This document shows, in pieces, positions 8,057 to 17,400 of a stretch of DNA of 64,000 nt; the stretch's first letter is position 1; every line of letters starts with the position of its first letter. Source of the stretch: Pseudomonadales bacterium (lineage in GTDB: Bacteria > Pseudomonadota > Gammaproteobacteria > Pseudomonadales > Azotimanducaceae); NCBI GenBank assembly GCA_022827245.1, contig JAJDTI010000138.1:1-64000 (forward strand), in the 5' to 3' direction. Below the pieces are notes generated by a model, which searched no databases, was not told the origin of the DNA, and was given only the letters and a program-made list of their open reading frames with translations. The position numbers were made by a program, and so were the translations under genes.

Positions 8057-8544
8057 TCCGGGGCCGTCCAGGTGGCGCGTGCCCACTGCCCCGGGCCGGA
8101 GGAGACGCGCAGCGTCATCGCCGACACGGGAAGGGCCGCGATCCGCTCGTCGCGCCGCAACTCCTCAAGGAACCAGCGGGCGAGTTCCTCGACCGTGACG
8201 TTGCGCAGCGGCAGGGTCTTCACGTCGCGGTGGGGCAGCGAGAGGCGCTCTCCGGCGAACTCGACCACGGTGGTCTCGCCTTCCTCGAGGATGGCGAGAT
8301 GCGGGCTCTTGCCGGGCAGCAGGAGCACCTCGTCGAGGGCGTCGCAGAGCTCCGCGAGCTTCGACTTCGGCACGTTGTAGTCGAAGCACAGTCCGCCGTC
8401 GCCGACGGCGCCGTCGAACGTGGCCTCGACCTGGAAGTTGTGGCCGTGGAGGTTCTCGCGCTCGGTCGGGGAGAAGACGGTGAAATGCGCGGCGGAGAAG
8501 TGATGGGACTCCTTGGCGATCTCGATGGTGACGGACGCGGCCAC
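8053..8544 (-). CDS. 6-pyruvoyl-tetrahydropterin synthase homologue, PTPS-III-like (E-x-x-HGH)
   Basis: A 163-residue T-fold protein. H20, H33 and H35 (FSAAH and LHGH) are the zinc ligands. Where QueD and PTPS have a catalytic cysteine before HGH, this protein has Glu30 in ENLHGH, the E-x2-HGH signature described for PTPS-III enzymes that replace dihydroneopterin aldolase (FolB) in folate synthesis. folK lies 3.3 kb away and no folB is in the window. The neighbouring queuosine-precursor transporter keeps a QueD-like role possible, but the missing cysteine argues against it. The GTG at 8544 follows GGAG and removes a non-family extension; the stop overlaps the SDR start. Confidence 0.78.
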   Translation of the reverse strand: MAASVTIEIAKESHHFSAAHFTVFSPTERENLHGHNFQVEATFDGAVGDGGLCFDYNVPKSKLAELCDALDEVLLLPGKSPHLAILEEGETTVVEFAGERLSLPHRDVKTLPLRNVTVEELARWFLEELRRDERIAALPVSAMTLRVSSGPGQWARATWTAPE

Positions 8545-8557
8545 GGGGCAGGCTCCG

Positions 8558-9247
8558 TCAGGCCAGCACGGCTTCCGCGAAGTCGCCGAGCGTGGGGAAG
8601 GTCCACGTCGGCTCGACGTCCGCGTCAGGCGCCGCGCCCGGGCCGCCGCGGTTGCGGTCGATCCACACCGTCGCAAGTCCCATCGCGGATGCGGGCGCGA
8701 TGTCGTGGTAGAGGCTCTGCGCGACGTGCAGCACGCCGGAAGGCTTGACGCCGATCACGTCGAGGGCGGCCTCGAACGCCTTCGGGTCCGGCTTGTAGAC
8801 GCCGCTGCGTTCGGCCGTCACGACGTGTGCGAAGTCGACCCCCAGGGTCTCGTTGGTCCGGGCGAACAGGGCGTCGTCGGTGTTGGAGATCACCGCCAGC
8901 TCGAAGCGCTGGGCCAGTTCTCCGAGCGCCTCAAGCGTGTCCGGGAACGGCGGCCAGGCCGGCAGGCTCGCCGGAAAGCCGTCGAGCTCCTCCTCGGTGG
9001 GGACGAAGCCGAGCCGTGTGCCAAAACGGCGCAGCACCGTGCGCAGGATGTCTTCGTACCGCCCGCCCTCCGCCTGCACGACCGTCTCGGTCTCGGCGAA
9101 GAACTCCAGTATGAAATCGTCGATGACGTGGCAATCGTGTCGCAGCAGGACGGGCTGCAGGTAGTCCACGATGCCGCGCTGCCAGTCGATGAGGGTGCCG
9201 TAGCAGTCGAACGTGAGGACGTCGAAGCGTTCGGCGTCGAGGTGCAA
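8558..9247 (-). CDS. HAD-superfamily hydrolase, haloacid dehalogenase type II
   Basis: A 229-residue HAD protein. The nucleophile is D14 in FDCYGTLID, the second motif is VISNTDDALF, and the lysine motif is SGVYKPDPKAF, followed by HVAQSLYHDIAPA. This is the haloacid dehalogenase/phosphatase branch; substrates may be 2-haloacids or small phosphate esters. The TTG at 9247 sits 7 bases after GAAGGAG and gives a normal N-terminus; the upstream open frame has no HAD character and runs into the toxin gene. It is probably the first gene of the operon with the PTPS-like protein, SDR and transporter. Confidence 0.83.
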   Translation of the reverse strand: MHLDAERFDVLTFDCYGTLIDWQRGIVDYLQPVLLRHDCHVIDDFILEFFAETETVVQAEGGRYEDILRTVLRRFGTRLGFVPTEEELDGFPASLPAWPPFPDTLEALGELAQRFELAVISNTDDALFARTNETLGVDFAHVVTAERSGVYKPDPKAFEAALDVIGVKPSGVLHVAQSLYHDIAPASAMGLATVWIDRNRGGPGAAPDADVEPTWTFPTLGDFAEAVLA

Positions 9248-9278
9248 AATGGCGTCTCCTTCGGGCGAACGGGCTATT

Positions 9279-9992
9279 TTACTGGATCGGCCGTTGGTCA
9301 AGGCTCGCTGGGGGGGTGCCTGATCCAATGATGACTTCGCCAGTTGCGGGCTCGAGGGTGACGGATACGAGCGCCTCGTCTCGGGGCGCTGTGATCGACG
9401 ATCGGGAGAACACCGGCAGGTTGGAGCCGCCCTGTCGTCGCGCTGAGGGGGCGACCAAGGCGTCGAGGCCAAGGCGGACTGCTTCTGCCCCAAGTCGGTT
9501 GCAGAACGCGTAGTCGGACTCGTGAGTCAGCTCTGGCCACTCGCTCGATTTGTGGCGTAGGTCCTTCTCCGAGCCCTCGAAAGAGCAGGAGAATCGCTGG
9601 TAGAACGCTCGCCTGCGACGCACCGGGCTGCCGGCGAAACTGGCTTTGAACCAGTAGGCTACTTCAGCTTCGGCTGTCTCAGCTTCCAACGAACCGTAGA
9701 ACACAGGGAACGACCCATCTGAGAATCGGGTCTTCCACCTGCGGCGACGCTTCCGAGCGAACGGCTCCGCGCACAGGCTCTCTGGGGAAGTGCGGTAGCC
9801 TGACTGCGCGAGTAGCTCCATCAGTTCGAGTTGGCCGTCTTCATCGAGTCCCAGCTCCCGCAGAAAGTCCTCGTCCGCCTTGAGACTGGCGAGCCGGTAC
9901 ACATGTCGCTCGACGCCGTAACTGGTCGCTATCGCCGCAAGGAGACCTACCTCCGCAGACGACCGGCTCCGATTATCGGCCGGCGGCGGCAT
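9279..9992 (-). CDS. RES-domain toxin (putative NAD-phosphorylase/hydrolase type)
   Basis: A 237-residue protein with a RES domain at about residues 85-205. Candidate catalytic residues are R89 (TRFSDGSF), E108 or E110 (TAEAEVAYW) and S183 (APSAR), followed by GGSNLPVF. RES toxins deplete NAD in the cytoplasm and are held inactive by Xre/MbcA/ParS-like antitoxins. The antitoxin gene lies directly upstream and overlaps this gene by 20 bases. The protein is longer than the usual 150-170-residue RES toxin, with about 85 extra N-terminal residues. Base composition is visibly less GC-rich than in the neighbours, which suggests transfer. Confidence 0.78.
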   Translation of the reverse strand: MPPPADNRSRSSAEVGLLAAIATSYGVERHVYRLASLKADEDFLRELGLDEDGQLELMELLAQSGYRTSPESLCAEPFARKRRRRWKTRFSDGSFPVFYGSLEAETAEAEVAYWFKASFAGSPVRRRRAFYQRFSCSFEGSEKDLRHKSSEWPELTHESDYAFCNRLGAEAVRLGLDALVAPSARRQGGSNLPVFSRSSITAPRDEALVSVTLEPATGEVIIGSGTPPASLDQRPIQ

Positions 9993-10590
9993 CGACGTAG
10001 TCCCGCACCAGCAGGAGATCTTCCATTGATCCCCCCAGCAGGAGACTCATTGGGTCTCGCTGATCGAGCAGTTCTTGGGGCTCGCGCAGCCAACCGTTTT
10101 CGGTGTCCAGGTCTCGGAAGAGCATCGACAGCGTCTTTCTGATCTCGAACAGGTGAGCGATTCGATCCCGAACGTCACGACCGGACAGTGCCTCCCTGCC
10201 CTCGAGGAAGGGTCCTACCAACTCTAGATCAGTTTCGTTGAACCCTAGTAGAAGGGCGGCATCGGCTTCGGTCAACGCCCAGTCTTCCATCAGCCGCTTC
10301 AGAAACTGGACGGGTCCGGCAAGGCGCCTGGGCACTGAGACCCTTGCCGTGCTTCGCGATAGCCCTTGGCGGAAGCTCGTTCCAGGCGGATCGGTCAAGG
10401 CGCGTTCCGCGAACCCGTAGTCGCGCCAGCTTCGCAGGTAGCGTGAGCGTACGCGTGTCAGGTACAGACCCGCGTTGGGACGAGTGCTTGTGCGTGGCTC
10501 GTTGAGGTGCCGCGTATGCCTCGACGGGGTCAGGTTGCCTTGAGTCTCGCTGCCCGGCGAGTGCGATGCGGTTGCCGTTAGTCCGGTCAC
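9973..10590 (-). CDS. Xre/MbcA/ParS-type antitoxin of the RES toxin
   Basis: A 205-residue protein. The C-terminal block from NGWLREPQELL through GGSMEDLLLVRDYV (residues about 163-200) matches the toxin-binding segment of Xre/MbcA/ParS antitoxins. The region at about 95-155 is helical and fits the preceding HTH part. The first 90 residues are basic and disordered-looking, longer than in standard antitoxins. The GTG at 10590 overlaps the stop of the upstream gene (GTGA), and its end overlaps the toxin by 20 bases, so all three are translationally coupled. It should neutralise the toxin and autoregulate the operon. Confidence 0.75.
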   Translation of the reverse strand: MTGLTATASHSPGSETQGNLTPSRHTRHLNEPRTSTRPNAGLYLTRVRSRYLRSWRDYGFAERALTDPPGTSFRQGLSRSTARVSVPRRLAGPVQFLKRLMEDWALTEADAALLLGFNETDLELVGPFLEGREALSGRDVRDRIAHLFEIRKTLSMLFRDLDTENGWLREPQELLDQRDPMSLLLGGSMEDLLLVRDYVDAAAGR

Positions 10591-11273
10591 TCGGAGGCCT
10601 CCACTTCTATGCGGTCAAGTAAGCTGTCGAGCAGTTGGTACTGGTGATCGATGCGGTCGCTGATCGAGCTTCGGCTTTGGCTGTACTTCGTCTGGCAGAA
10701 CACCTCGAGCGCGCCAGAGTCTTCGGGATCGACCGTTACATTGGCCGATGATCTCCATCCGCCGGGCAAATTGCCGAGGTCGGCAGAGATGACCGGGAAG
10801 TGCTCCGTCGCGCCAATCCGTGCAGCGTCAACGTGCGCGGTGTTTCCGCTGAACTTCGCAAGGTGTTGCGTTGCGTTTCCCTCGGCCTTGAGCCGAAGCA
10901 TGACCGTGATGGCGTCCGTTTGGACGACCACGTCGGCGCAGGCTTGAGGCAGCGCCTCGGAGATCAAGCCGATACACTGCTTGCAGGTGTTCGTGTCGCG
11001 TAGTTTGAGATTGAAGAAGTCGATCTTCAGTCTTGCGGCCTTGAGGTCGACCGAAGCGTTGCCCCCGAACATCCGGATCCGGACGCGGGCTTCGGATGGT
11101 GTTTCGCTTGGCGACAGATGCATGTTTGCAGGGTCGAGGGCGAACGGGTAGCTCTCTCGGATGCCCCTGAAGATGCGTCGGAGAATCTCGGGGGCTTTTG
11201 GCACGATGTCGAACAGGGGGACCGCGAAGTCAGCTTCGTACCCGATGGTCAGCCATTCTACGGACGCCTTCAT
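10587..11273 (-). CDS. Unknown protein, first gene of the RES/Xre operon
   Basis: A 228-residue protein that I do not recognise. It has no signal peptide or membrane segment, alternates short strands and helices, and contains a C-N-x-C-like pair (NTCKQC near residue 97). A faint likeness to the sporadic TIGR04255-type proteins is possible but not demonstrated. The ATG at 11273 follows GAGAAGG. It is the promoter-proximal gene and its stop overlaps the antitoxin start, which points to a third component of the toxin-antitoxin unit. A sampled line (10681-10740) has 35/60 G+C against 42/60 in 13861-13920. Confidence 0.6.
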   Translation of the reverse strand: MKASVEWLTIGYEADFAVPLFDIVPKAPEILRRIFRGIRESYPFALDPANMHLSPSETPSEARVRIRMFGGNASVDLKAARLKIDFFNLKLRDTNTCKQCIGLISEALPQACADVVVQTDAITVMLRLKAEGNATQHLAKFSGNTAHVDAARIGATEHFPVISADLGNLPGGWRSSANVTVDPEDSGALEVFCQTKYSQSRSSISDRIDHQYQLLDSLLDRIEVEASE

Positions 11274-11297
11274 GACTTGGCCTTCTCCAACGCAGTT

Positions 11298-11312
11298 CCC
11301 GTTCGAAACGGG
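11298..11312. promoter_or_regulatory. Palindrome upstream of the RES/Xre operon, candidate operator
   Basis: CCCGTT (11298-11303), CGA, AACGGG (11307-11312) is a 15-base palindrome 25 bases before the start of the first gene. A second inverted repeat GCCGAG/CTCGGC lies at 11319-11337. Both are placed where an autoregulating Xre antitoxin would bind. No matching element precedes the second RES/Xre locus, whose candidate operator is a direct repeat. Confidence 0.35.
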
Positions 11313-11451
11313 TAGCTTGCCGAGGCGGCGTCTCGGCAGCGGGCGAAGTCTACCAAAGCGCCACTCGGCGGCTGTCAGGCTTCTGGTCGTGGTTTGGCCG
11401 GGACTGGGACGTCCGGGTTCGGATTCGAAGGCGGGTGACTGGCGTCGCCGT

Positions 11452-11841
11452 TCATTCCGTCCGGATCTGCGAGGTGATCAGGCCGCAGAAGCTCTCCGTG
11501 GCGCGTTCGAACACCCATCCCATGTGGCGGCCGCAGCCCTCGCAGTAGGCGAGGCGCCAACTGAAGCCGGGGAACCAGGTGTCGGCGGCGTTGGGACGTC
11601 CGTGGACGTCGACGCCCGGGGCTTCCGCATAGCAGGAGAAGCGGTGGGTGACGCCGTAGGGGTTCGTCATGGCGTGCTCGTGCGCCCCCATGACCTCGAT
11701 GCGGTCCGCGACGTGGCCGATGACGTGCTCGCAGGTCGCGCAATAGAGATAACCCTTGCGCGGACGGTCGCTCGGCTCGATGAGGTCCTTGAGCTTCGGG
11801 TCGAGCGTCTCCGGAGTGGTCTTGTCCAGCACGTCCGACAT
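11452..11841 (-). CDS. Bacterial cereblon-type CULT-domain protein
   Basis: A 129-residue single-domain protein that aligns across its length with the thalidomide-binding (CULT) domain of cereblon. Zinc ligands are C34, C37, C100 and C103. The three tryptophans of the ligand cage are W89, W95 and W109, with the same 6 and 14 residue spacing as W380, W386 and W400 of human cereblon. NPYG, TWFPGFSW and CGRHMGWVF are shared blocks. Length matches the stand-alone bacterial protein MsCI4 from Magnetospirillum. It should be a cytoplasmic binder of cyclic-imide-like ligands, perhaps C-terminal cyclic imides on damaged proteins; the bacterial role is unknown. It follows the broken flavoprotein gene by 85 bases. 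Confidence 0.9.
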   Translation of the reverse strand: MSDVLDKTTPETLDPKLKDLIEPSDRPRKGYLYCATCEHVIGHVADRIEVMGAHEHAMTNPYGVTHRFSCYAEAPGVDVHGRPNAADTWFPGFSWRLAYCEGCGRHMGWVFERATESFCGLITSQIRTE

Positions 11842-11926
11842 GCGGGGCGCTCCCGGGTCGTGTCGCGGTTCCGATTGTGTCGCTGTCGCGTGGGCGATGG
11901 CAACCGCCTGACCGGTGCCGGCCCGG

Positions 11927-13132
11927 TCAGGCGATGAGCGTCTTGAGGTCCACGAGCGGATCGGCGAGCCGGGCCGCGTCGACGGGTTTGCCGACGAGCT
12001 GCCGGCAGGCCATGAACTCGCGGGGCGAGTTGACCGCGTCGGCCGCGACGAGCGTCCCGTTCTTCAGGTGGAACACCGCGAAGCGGCGGGCCTCCGGGTC
12101 GCCGCGGGTCACGGTCGTGTCCCCGTCCGCGGAGAATCCCACCATCTGCAGCTTGAGGTCGTACTGGTCGGACCAGAACCACGGCACGCTGGAGTAGACC
12201 CGGTCCTGACCGAGCATGTTGGCCGCGGCGACGCGCGCCTGCTCCATCGCGTTCGGCACGGACTCGAGCCGCAGGCGCCGGTCGAGCAGCGCATTCGGGT
12301 GGTTCGTGCAGTCGCCCGCCGCGAGGATGTCCGGGTCCGCGGTGGTGCAGCGCTCGTCGACGATGATCCCGTCTCCGCACGGCAGCCCGGCGTCGGCGGC
12401 GAGCTCCACGCTGGGGACGATGCCGACGCCGACCACGACGACATCGGCGGGAATCTCCGATCCGTCGGCGCACCGGACGCCGGTCACCGCGTCCGTACCG
12501 ACGAAGGCCTCGGCCCTGGCGTCGGTGCGGATCGTCACGCCGGCGTCGCCGTGCAGCGTGTGGTAGAAGGCCGACATCGCGGGCGTGGTCACGCGCTGCA
12601 GTATCCGCTCCTCCATCTCGACCACGGTGACCGACAGTCCCGCCGCCACCGCCACCGCCGCGACTTCGAGCCCGATGTAGCCCCCGCCGACGACCGCCAG
12701 CCGCCGGCCGGGCACCAGGTCGGCCTTGATGGCGTCCGAGTCGGCGATGGTGCGCAGGTAGTGGACGCCGGGCAGGTCCGCCCCGGGAATATCCAGGATG
12801 CGCGGACGCCCCCCGGTGGCGAGGAGCAGCTTGTCGTAGCCGATTTCTCCGCCCCCTTCGAGCGCGACGGTCTTCGCGTCCCGGTCCACGCCGGCCGCCC
12901 GCGCGGCCATCCGCACGTCGACATCCTTGTCCGCGTAGAACTTCTCCGCGCGGAGATAGACGCGGTCGAGCCCCTGCTCGCCCGCCAGGTACTGCTTGGA
13001 CAGCGGCGGACGCTGGTAGGGAATGTGCGGCTCGTCGGCCAGGATGACGAGTTCGCCCGCGTAGCCCTCCTGCCGCAGACTCGCCGCGGCCTACCCCGCG
13101 GCGTGGCCGCCGCCGACGATCACGAACGCCAT
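11927..13132 (-). pseudogene. FAD/NAD(P)-dependent ferredoxin-type reductase, interrupted by in-frame TAG
   Basis: The reading from ATG 13132 to 11927 would give 401 residues of a putidaredoxin/rubredoxin-reductase-like flavoprotein: MAFVIVGGGHAAG, YQRPPLSKQYL, LLLATGGRPR, the NAD motif VVGGGYIGLE, and ILAAGDCTNH. Codon 14 is TAG (13091-13093), where relatives typically have glutamine (CAG), so a single C-to-T change explains it. The next in-frame start is GTG 12922, beyond the FAD-binding segment. The remaining frame is intact, so the lesion is recent, a sequencing error, or read through. If functional it could feed electrons to a ferredoxin for a Rieske oxygenase or P450. Confidence 0.8.
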
Positions 13133-13216
13133 GGTGTCCTCCCCTGGAACGAGCGGCGGGAGCGTAAGCGACTGGCGACGCCTGGTCCATCGCAGGTCGG
13201 TTCGGCTGGGCGACAC

Positions 13217-13249
13217 CGGCCGTGGTCCTCCTCGATTTCCCCACGGCCG
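13217..13249. promoter_or_regulatory. Inverted repeat between flavoprotein and efflux genes
   Basis: CGGCCGTGG (13217-13225) and CCACGGCCG (13241-13249) are perfect 9-base inverted repeats with a 15-base spacer, in the 158-base divergent gap. The right arm extends into its own palindrome CCACGGCCGTGG (13241-13252). Position between divergent genes suggests an operator, but no regulator gene is adjacent. Confidence 0.35.
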
Positions 13250-13290
13250 TGGACGTATCCTTGATCGCGTAGCTTGGCGGAGGAGGGCGT

Positions 13291-14427
13291 TTGCGGCGTC
13301 TCTGGCGACTGGACGTGCATGTCGTGGCCGCATGCCTCATCGGCGGGGCGTGGGGATGCGCCGATCGCGCCGCCGAGCCCGGGCAGGAGGGCGACGCAGC
13401 GGGCTCCGTGGGCGTCGTGAACTCGGCCCTGGTCACGCCCGTCCACGTCCGTGTCGCGCCCGCCGGCATGGCCGATCTCAATCGCGAGACGACGGCCGCG
13501 GGCGTGGTGGAGGCGTTTCGGACCGCCACCGTGGCGGCGGAGACGCATGGCCGCGTCACCCTGCGCTCCGTGGAGCCCGGCGACCGGGTCGAGGCCGGAC
13601 AGGTGCTGGTCAACCTGGACAGCGAACGCGCGCGCATCGCCCGCGACGAAGCGCGCGCGATGGTGCGCGCGAGGGAGATCGACGTCCGCGAGGCCCACAA
13701 CGAACTTCAGCGCGGCCGGGACCTGCACGCCCGGGAGTTCATCAGCCGGGATGTTCTCGAGAGCCTCCACTTCGCGCAGGCGCGGGCAGCGGCGGGGCTG
13801 CGGGCGGCACGCGCCCAGCTGGCTGCCGCCGCGCGCGTGCTCGCCGACGCGGAGGTGCGGGCGCCGTTCCCGGGCATCGCCGAGCACGTCCACGTGCACG
13901 AGGGCGACTACGTCAATCCCGGCACGCCGGTAGCGACGCTGGCGGACTTCTCCAGGGCGCGCATCAAGGCGGGGATCACCGCGCGTGAAGCGGCCGTACT
14001 TGAGGGGGTCGGTCATGCCGAGCTGACCCTCGACGTGCTCGGCGCCGAGCCTTTGCGGGCCAGGATCAACAGCGTGGCCCGGGTGTCCGAACCCGCCACG
14101 GGCACCTACGCGCTGGAACTGTGGCTGGAGGGCATCGCGGAAGATGCGCGCGGCGGACTTCGGGAAGGGATGCTGGCGACGGTCCATCTTCCCCACGGCG
14201 GTTCGGCGGCGCGGCTGACCGTGCCGAGCGCCGCCGTGTTCCGGCGCGACGGCGCCATGCACGTGTTCGTCGTGAACGAGGGACACGCTTCGCTCCGGCC
14301 GGTACGCACAGGACGCAGCAACGGCCCCGTCATCGAGGTCGTGGACGGCCTGGCGGCGGGCGAGGTCGTGGTGACGGACGGTCAGTTCGCCCTGCGCGAC
14401 GGCGCGTCGGTCATCGTCGAAGACTGA
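13291..14427 (+). CDS. RND efflux periplasmic adaptor (membrane fusion protein)
   Basis: A 378-residue HlyD-type adaptor. The N-terminal signal ends in AWGC near residue 23, a plausible lipobox. The lipoyl half motif VEPGDRVEAGQVLVNLD is followed by a coiled-coil hairpin (about 105-185), the second lipoyl half (VRAPFPGIAEHVHVHEGDYV) and a beta-barrel/membrane-proximal part (LTVPSAAVFRRDG). It links the RND pump to an outer-membrane channel in the periplasm. The TTG at 13291 is preceded by GGAGGAGG. The pump gene follows after 6 bases; no outer-membrane factor is in this operon. Confidence 0.87.
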   Translation: MRRLWRLDVHVVAACLIGGAWGCADRAAEPGQEGDAAGSVGVVNSALVTPVHVRVAPAGMADLNRETTAAGVVEAFRTATVAAETHGRVTLRSVEPGDRVEAGQVLVNLDSERARIARDEARAMVRAREIDVREAHNELQRGRDLHAREFISRDVLESLHFAQARAAAGLRAARAQLAAAARVLADAEVRAPFPGIAEHVHVHEGDYVNPGTPVATLADFSRARIKAGITAREAAVLEGVGHAELTLDVLGAEPLRARINSVARVSEPATGTYALELWLEGIAEDARGGLREGMLATVHLPHGGSAARLTVPSAAVFRRDGAMHVFVVNEGHASLRPVRTGRSNGPVIEVVDGLAAGEVVVTDGQFALRDGASVIVED

Positions 14428-14433
14428 GTTTCC

Positions 14434-17400
14434 ATGGAACCGATCCTGCGCTTCTTCATCGAGCGCCACCTGCTGGTCAACATCATGGCGGGCTCCCTGG
14501 TCGTGCTGGGGTTCCTCTCGGCGACCAGCCTGGACCGCGAGTTCCTGCCGAGCATCGACGCGACGCAGATCTTCATCACCGCCAATCTCCCTGGCGCCAG
14601 CGCCCGGGACATGGAGACGAAGATCACCATACCCATCGAAGAGGCGCTCGAAGGGGTGGAGGGCATCGACCACTTCACCACGGTGGTCTCCGACAACACG
14701 TCCTTTACCACCGTGGAGCTCTACGACGACTTCGATGCCGCCCGCATCGAGGCGGCGGAGGTCGACCTGCGCGCGGCGGTCGACCGCATCACCGACTTCC
14801 CGCCGGAGATGGAGGACGAGCCCACCTTCCTGCGGCTCGATCCCGGGCTTGCGATGGTTGTCGAGGTGCTGCTGTCCGGGCCCGAACCGGCTCTGAGCCG
14901 GGCCGCGGAGGACCTCGAAGACCGATTGGAGCGCCTGGACGCGGTCAGCGACGTGGTCCCGGTGGGCCTGCAGGACCCCGAGGTGCGCATCCTGGTCGAC
15001 CCGATCCTGGCCCGGGAACACGGCGTCACCCTGGCCGAGGTCATCTCCGCGGTGAGCCGGCGCAATGTCTCGAGCACGGGCGGCGTGCTCGAGAGTGCGG
15101 AGGCGCGGCGCCAGGTCGTCATGTGGAGCCGCTTCGAGGATCCCGCCGACGTTGGCGAGACGATCCTGCGTTTCCGCCCCGGTGCGGGCGCGCTACGGAT
15201 CCGCGACATCGCGCGTATCGAGCGTGGGCGTGCGGACACCGGCCTGATCGTGCATGGCGACGGCCTGCGCGGCGTCGTGCTCGTCGTGAAGAAACGGGTG
15301 GGCGTGGACCTCATCGACACGGTGGAGCAGGTACAGGCCGAACTCGCGCGGACTCCGCTGCCCGAGGTGGTCGAGGCCCGGCCGATCAACGACGAGTCGG
15401 TGATGGTGGAGAACCGGCTCGACCTGATGTTCACCAACGGCCTGATCGGAGTCCTGCTCGTCACGGGCGTCCTGTTCCTGTTCGTCAAGCCCGGGCCGGC
15501 GCTCTGGATCCTGGTGGGCATCCCGGTGGTGTTCATGGCGGCGCTGATCCTCGTGCCGCCGTTCGGCATGACGCTGAACCTGCTTACGCTGACCGGGTTC
15601 ATCGTCGTGCTCGGCATGGTCGTGGACGATGCCGTGGTGGTCTCTGAACGGATCGTCGTGAAAAGGGCGCAGGGACTCTCACCGGCGGATGCGGCGCTGG
15701 CCGGCGCACGGGAGATGCTGGCGCCGGTCACTGCGGCCGCCCTGACCACGGTGCTGGCCTTCCTTCCGCTGACCGTGCTCGGCGGTCTGCCGGGCAAGAT
15801 CATGTGGCAGATCCCCACGATCGTGGTGATCGTCATGATCTTCTCCCTGTTCGAGTCCTTCTTCGTCCTGCCGGCGCACCTCTCGACCCTGGGGGGTCGC
15901 GCCAATCTCGCGAAGCGGCGCTTCATGGAGGTGCTCGAGGCGCTCTACCGGCGGGCGCTCAAGCGCATCCTCCGGCATCGCATGGCGGCGCTCGCGGTCG
16001 CACTCGCCGCGTTCGCGGCGGTCATGGGCGTCGTCCGGCCGCTCGTCCCCTTCGTGCTGTTCCCGCAGAACGACGCCGACCGCCTGATGGTCAAGATCGA
16101 GACGCCGCCGGGGACGGCGCTCGAACGGACGGAAGCCGTGGCCGTGGACCTGACGAAGCAGATCCTCGAGGTCACGGCGGACGACATCGAAGTCGTGACG
16201 AGCCGGGTAGGCCACCAGAACACGACGGCGCTGGAGAAGGGATTCGGAGAGGCGGACAACGAAGCGCTGCTCATCGTGCAGTTCCGGAAGTTCGACCGCA
16301 CCCACACCAATGCGCAGTGGATCGAGTTGCTGCCGTCGGCCCTCACGGTGCCGGGCGATGTCGATGTCGTGTACCAGTCCGAGTTCTTCGGCCCGCCGAC
16401 GGACCTGCCGGTCACCGTGCACGTGCTCTCCAACGAAGACGAGGTGCGGCGCGGCGTCGCCTTCGAGATTGCCCGCTACCTCGAGGGTATCCCCGGGGTC
16501 GTCGAGGTCGAGGTGGACGAACGCCCGGGCACGCCGCAGGTCGAGCTGAACCTGAACTACGAGAAGCTCGCGCTGCGCGGCCTCGATCCGGCAACCGTGG
16601 GCCAGACCCTGGCGGCGGCCTTTTACGGCTTCGAGGCCAGCGAACACCGGGACCTCCAGCACACGACCGAGTTCCGGGTGCAGTTCGACCCGGCAGCGCG
16701 GGGCGACCTCGACGCCCTCCTGGAGACGCCGGTGCAGGCCCGGGACGGCGCACTGGTGCGGCTGCGCGATGTCGTGGACCCGATGGAGGTGCCGTCGGTG
16801 AGCCGGATCTACCACCGGGACGGCTACCGGGCGGCCACGGTTCGCGCGAGCTTCCTGGAGTCAAGCGACCTGACCGCCCTGACCTTCGCCGCGCGGATGG
16901 AAGACGAGCTGTTCCCGCGCTTCGCGGACATCCCCGGACTCTTCGTCTTCAATGGCGGCGAGGCCGTGGAGACGCAGAAGGTGACCGCCCGGATGGCGGT
17001 CGCGGCCCTGCTCGCCGTCGTCGGCATCTCCGTCGTCATCTGGCTCATGCTCGGCTCCCTGCTCGAGGCGCTCTTCGTGATGCTGGTCATCCCCCTCGCG
17101 ATCGCCGGCGTGATCGTGGTCTTCTTCCTGCACGGGCAGGCGCTCAGCATGTTCGCCATGCTCGGGTCGATCGGCCTCGCCGGCATCGTGGTCAACGGTT
17201 CGATCGTGATGGTGGACGCGATTCACCGGCGGCTCGGGGACCGCGACGGCCTGTCCCGGGAGGAGGCGACCGGCGAGATCATCGAGGCGGTGACGGAACG
17301 GCTGCGGCCGATCATGGTCACCACCCTGACGACCCTGGGCGGCGTGCTGCCGAGCGCCTACGGCATCGGGGGGTACGACACCATCGTCAGCATCATGTCG

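Noticed and set aside
6588-8544. Complete queuosine synthesis operon
   Set aside because: Only the precursor transporter fits; no queC, queE, queF or tgt is present and the pterin enzyme lacks the QueD cysteine.
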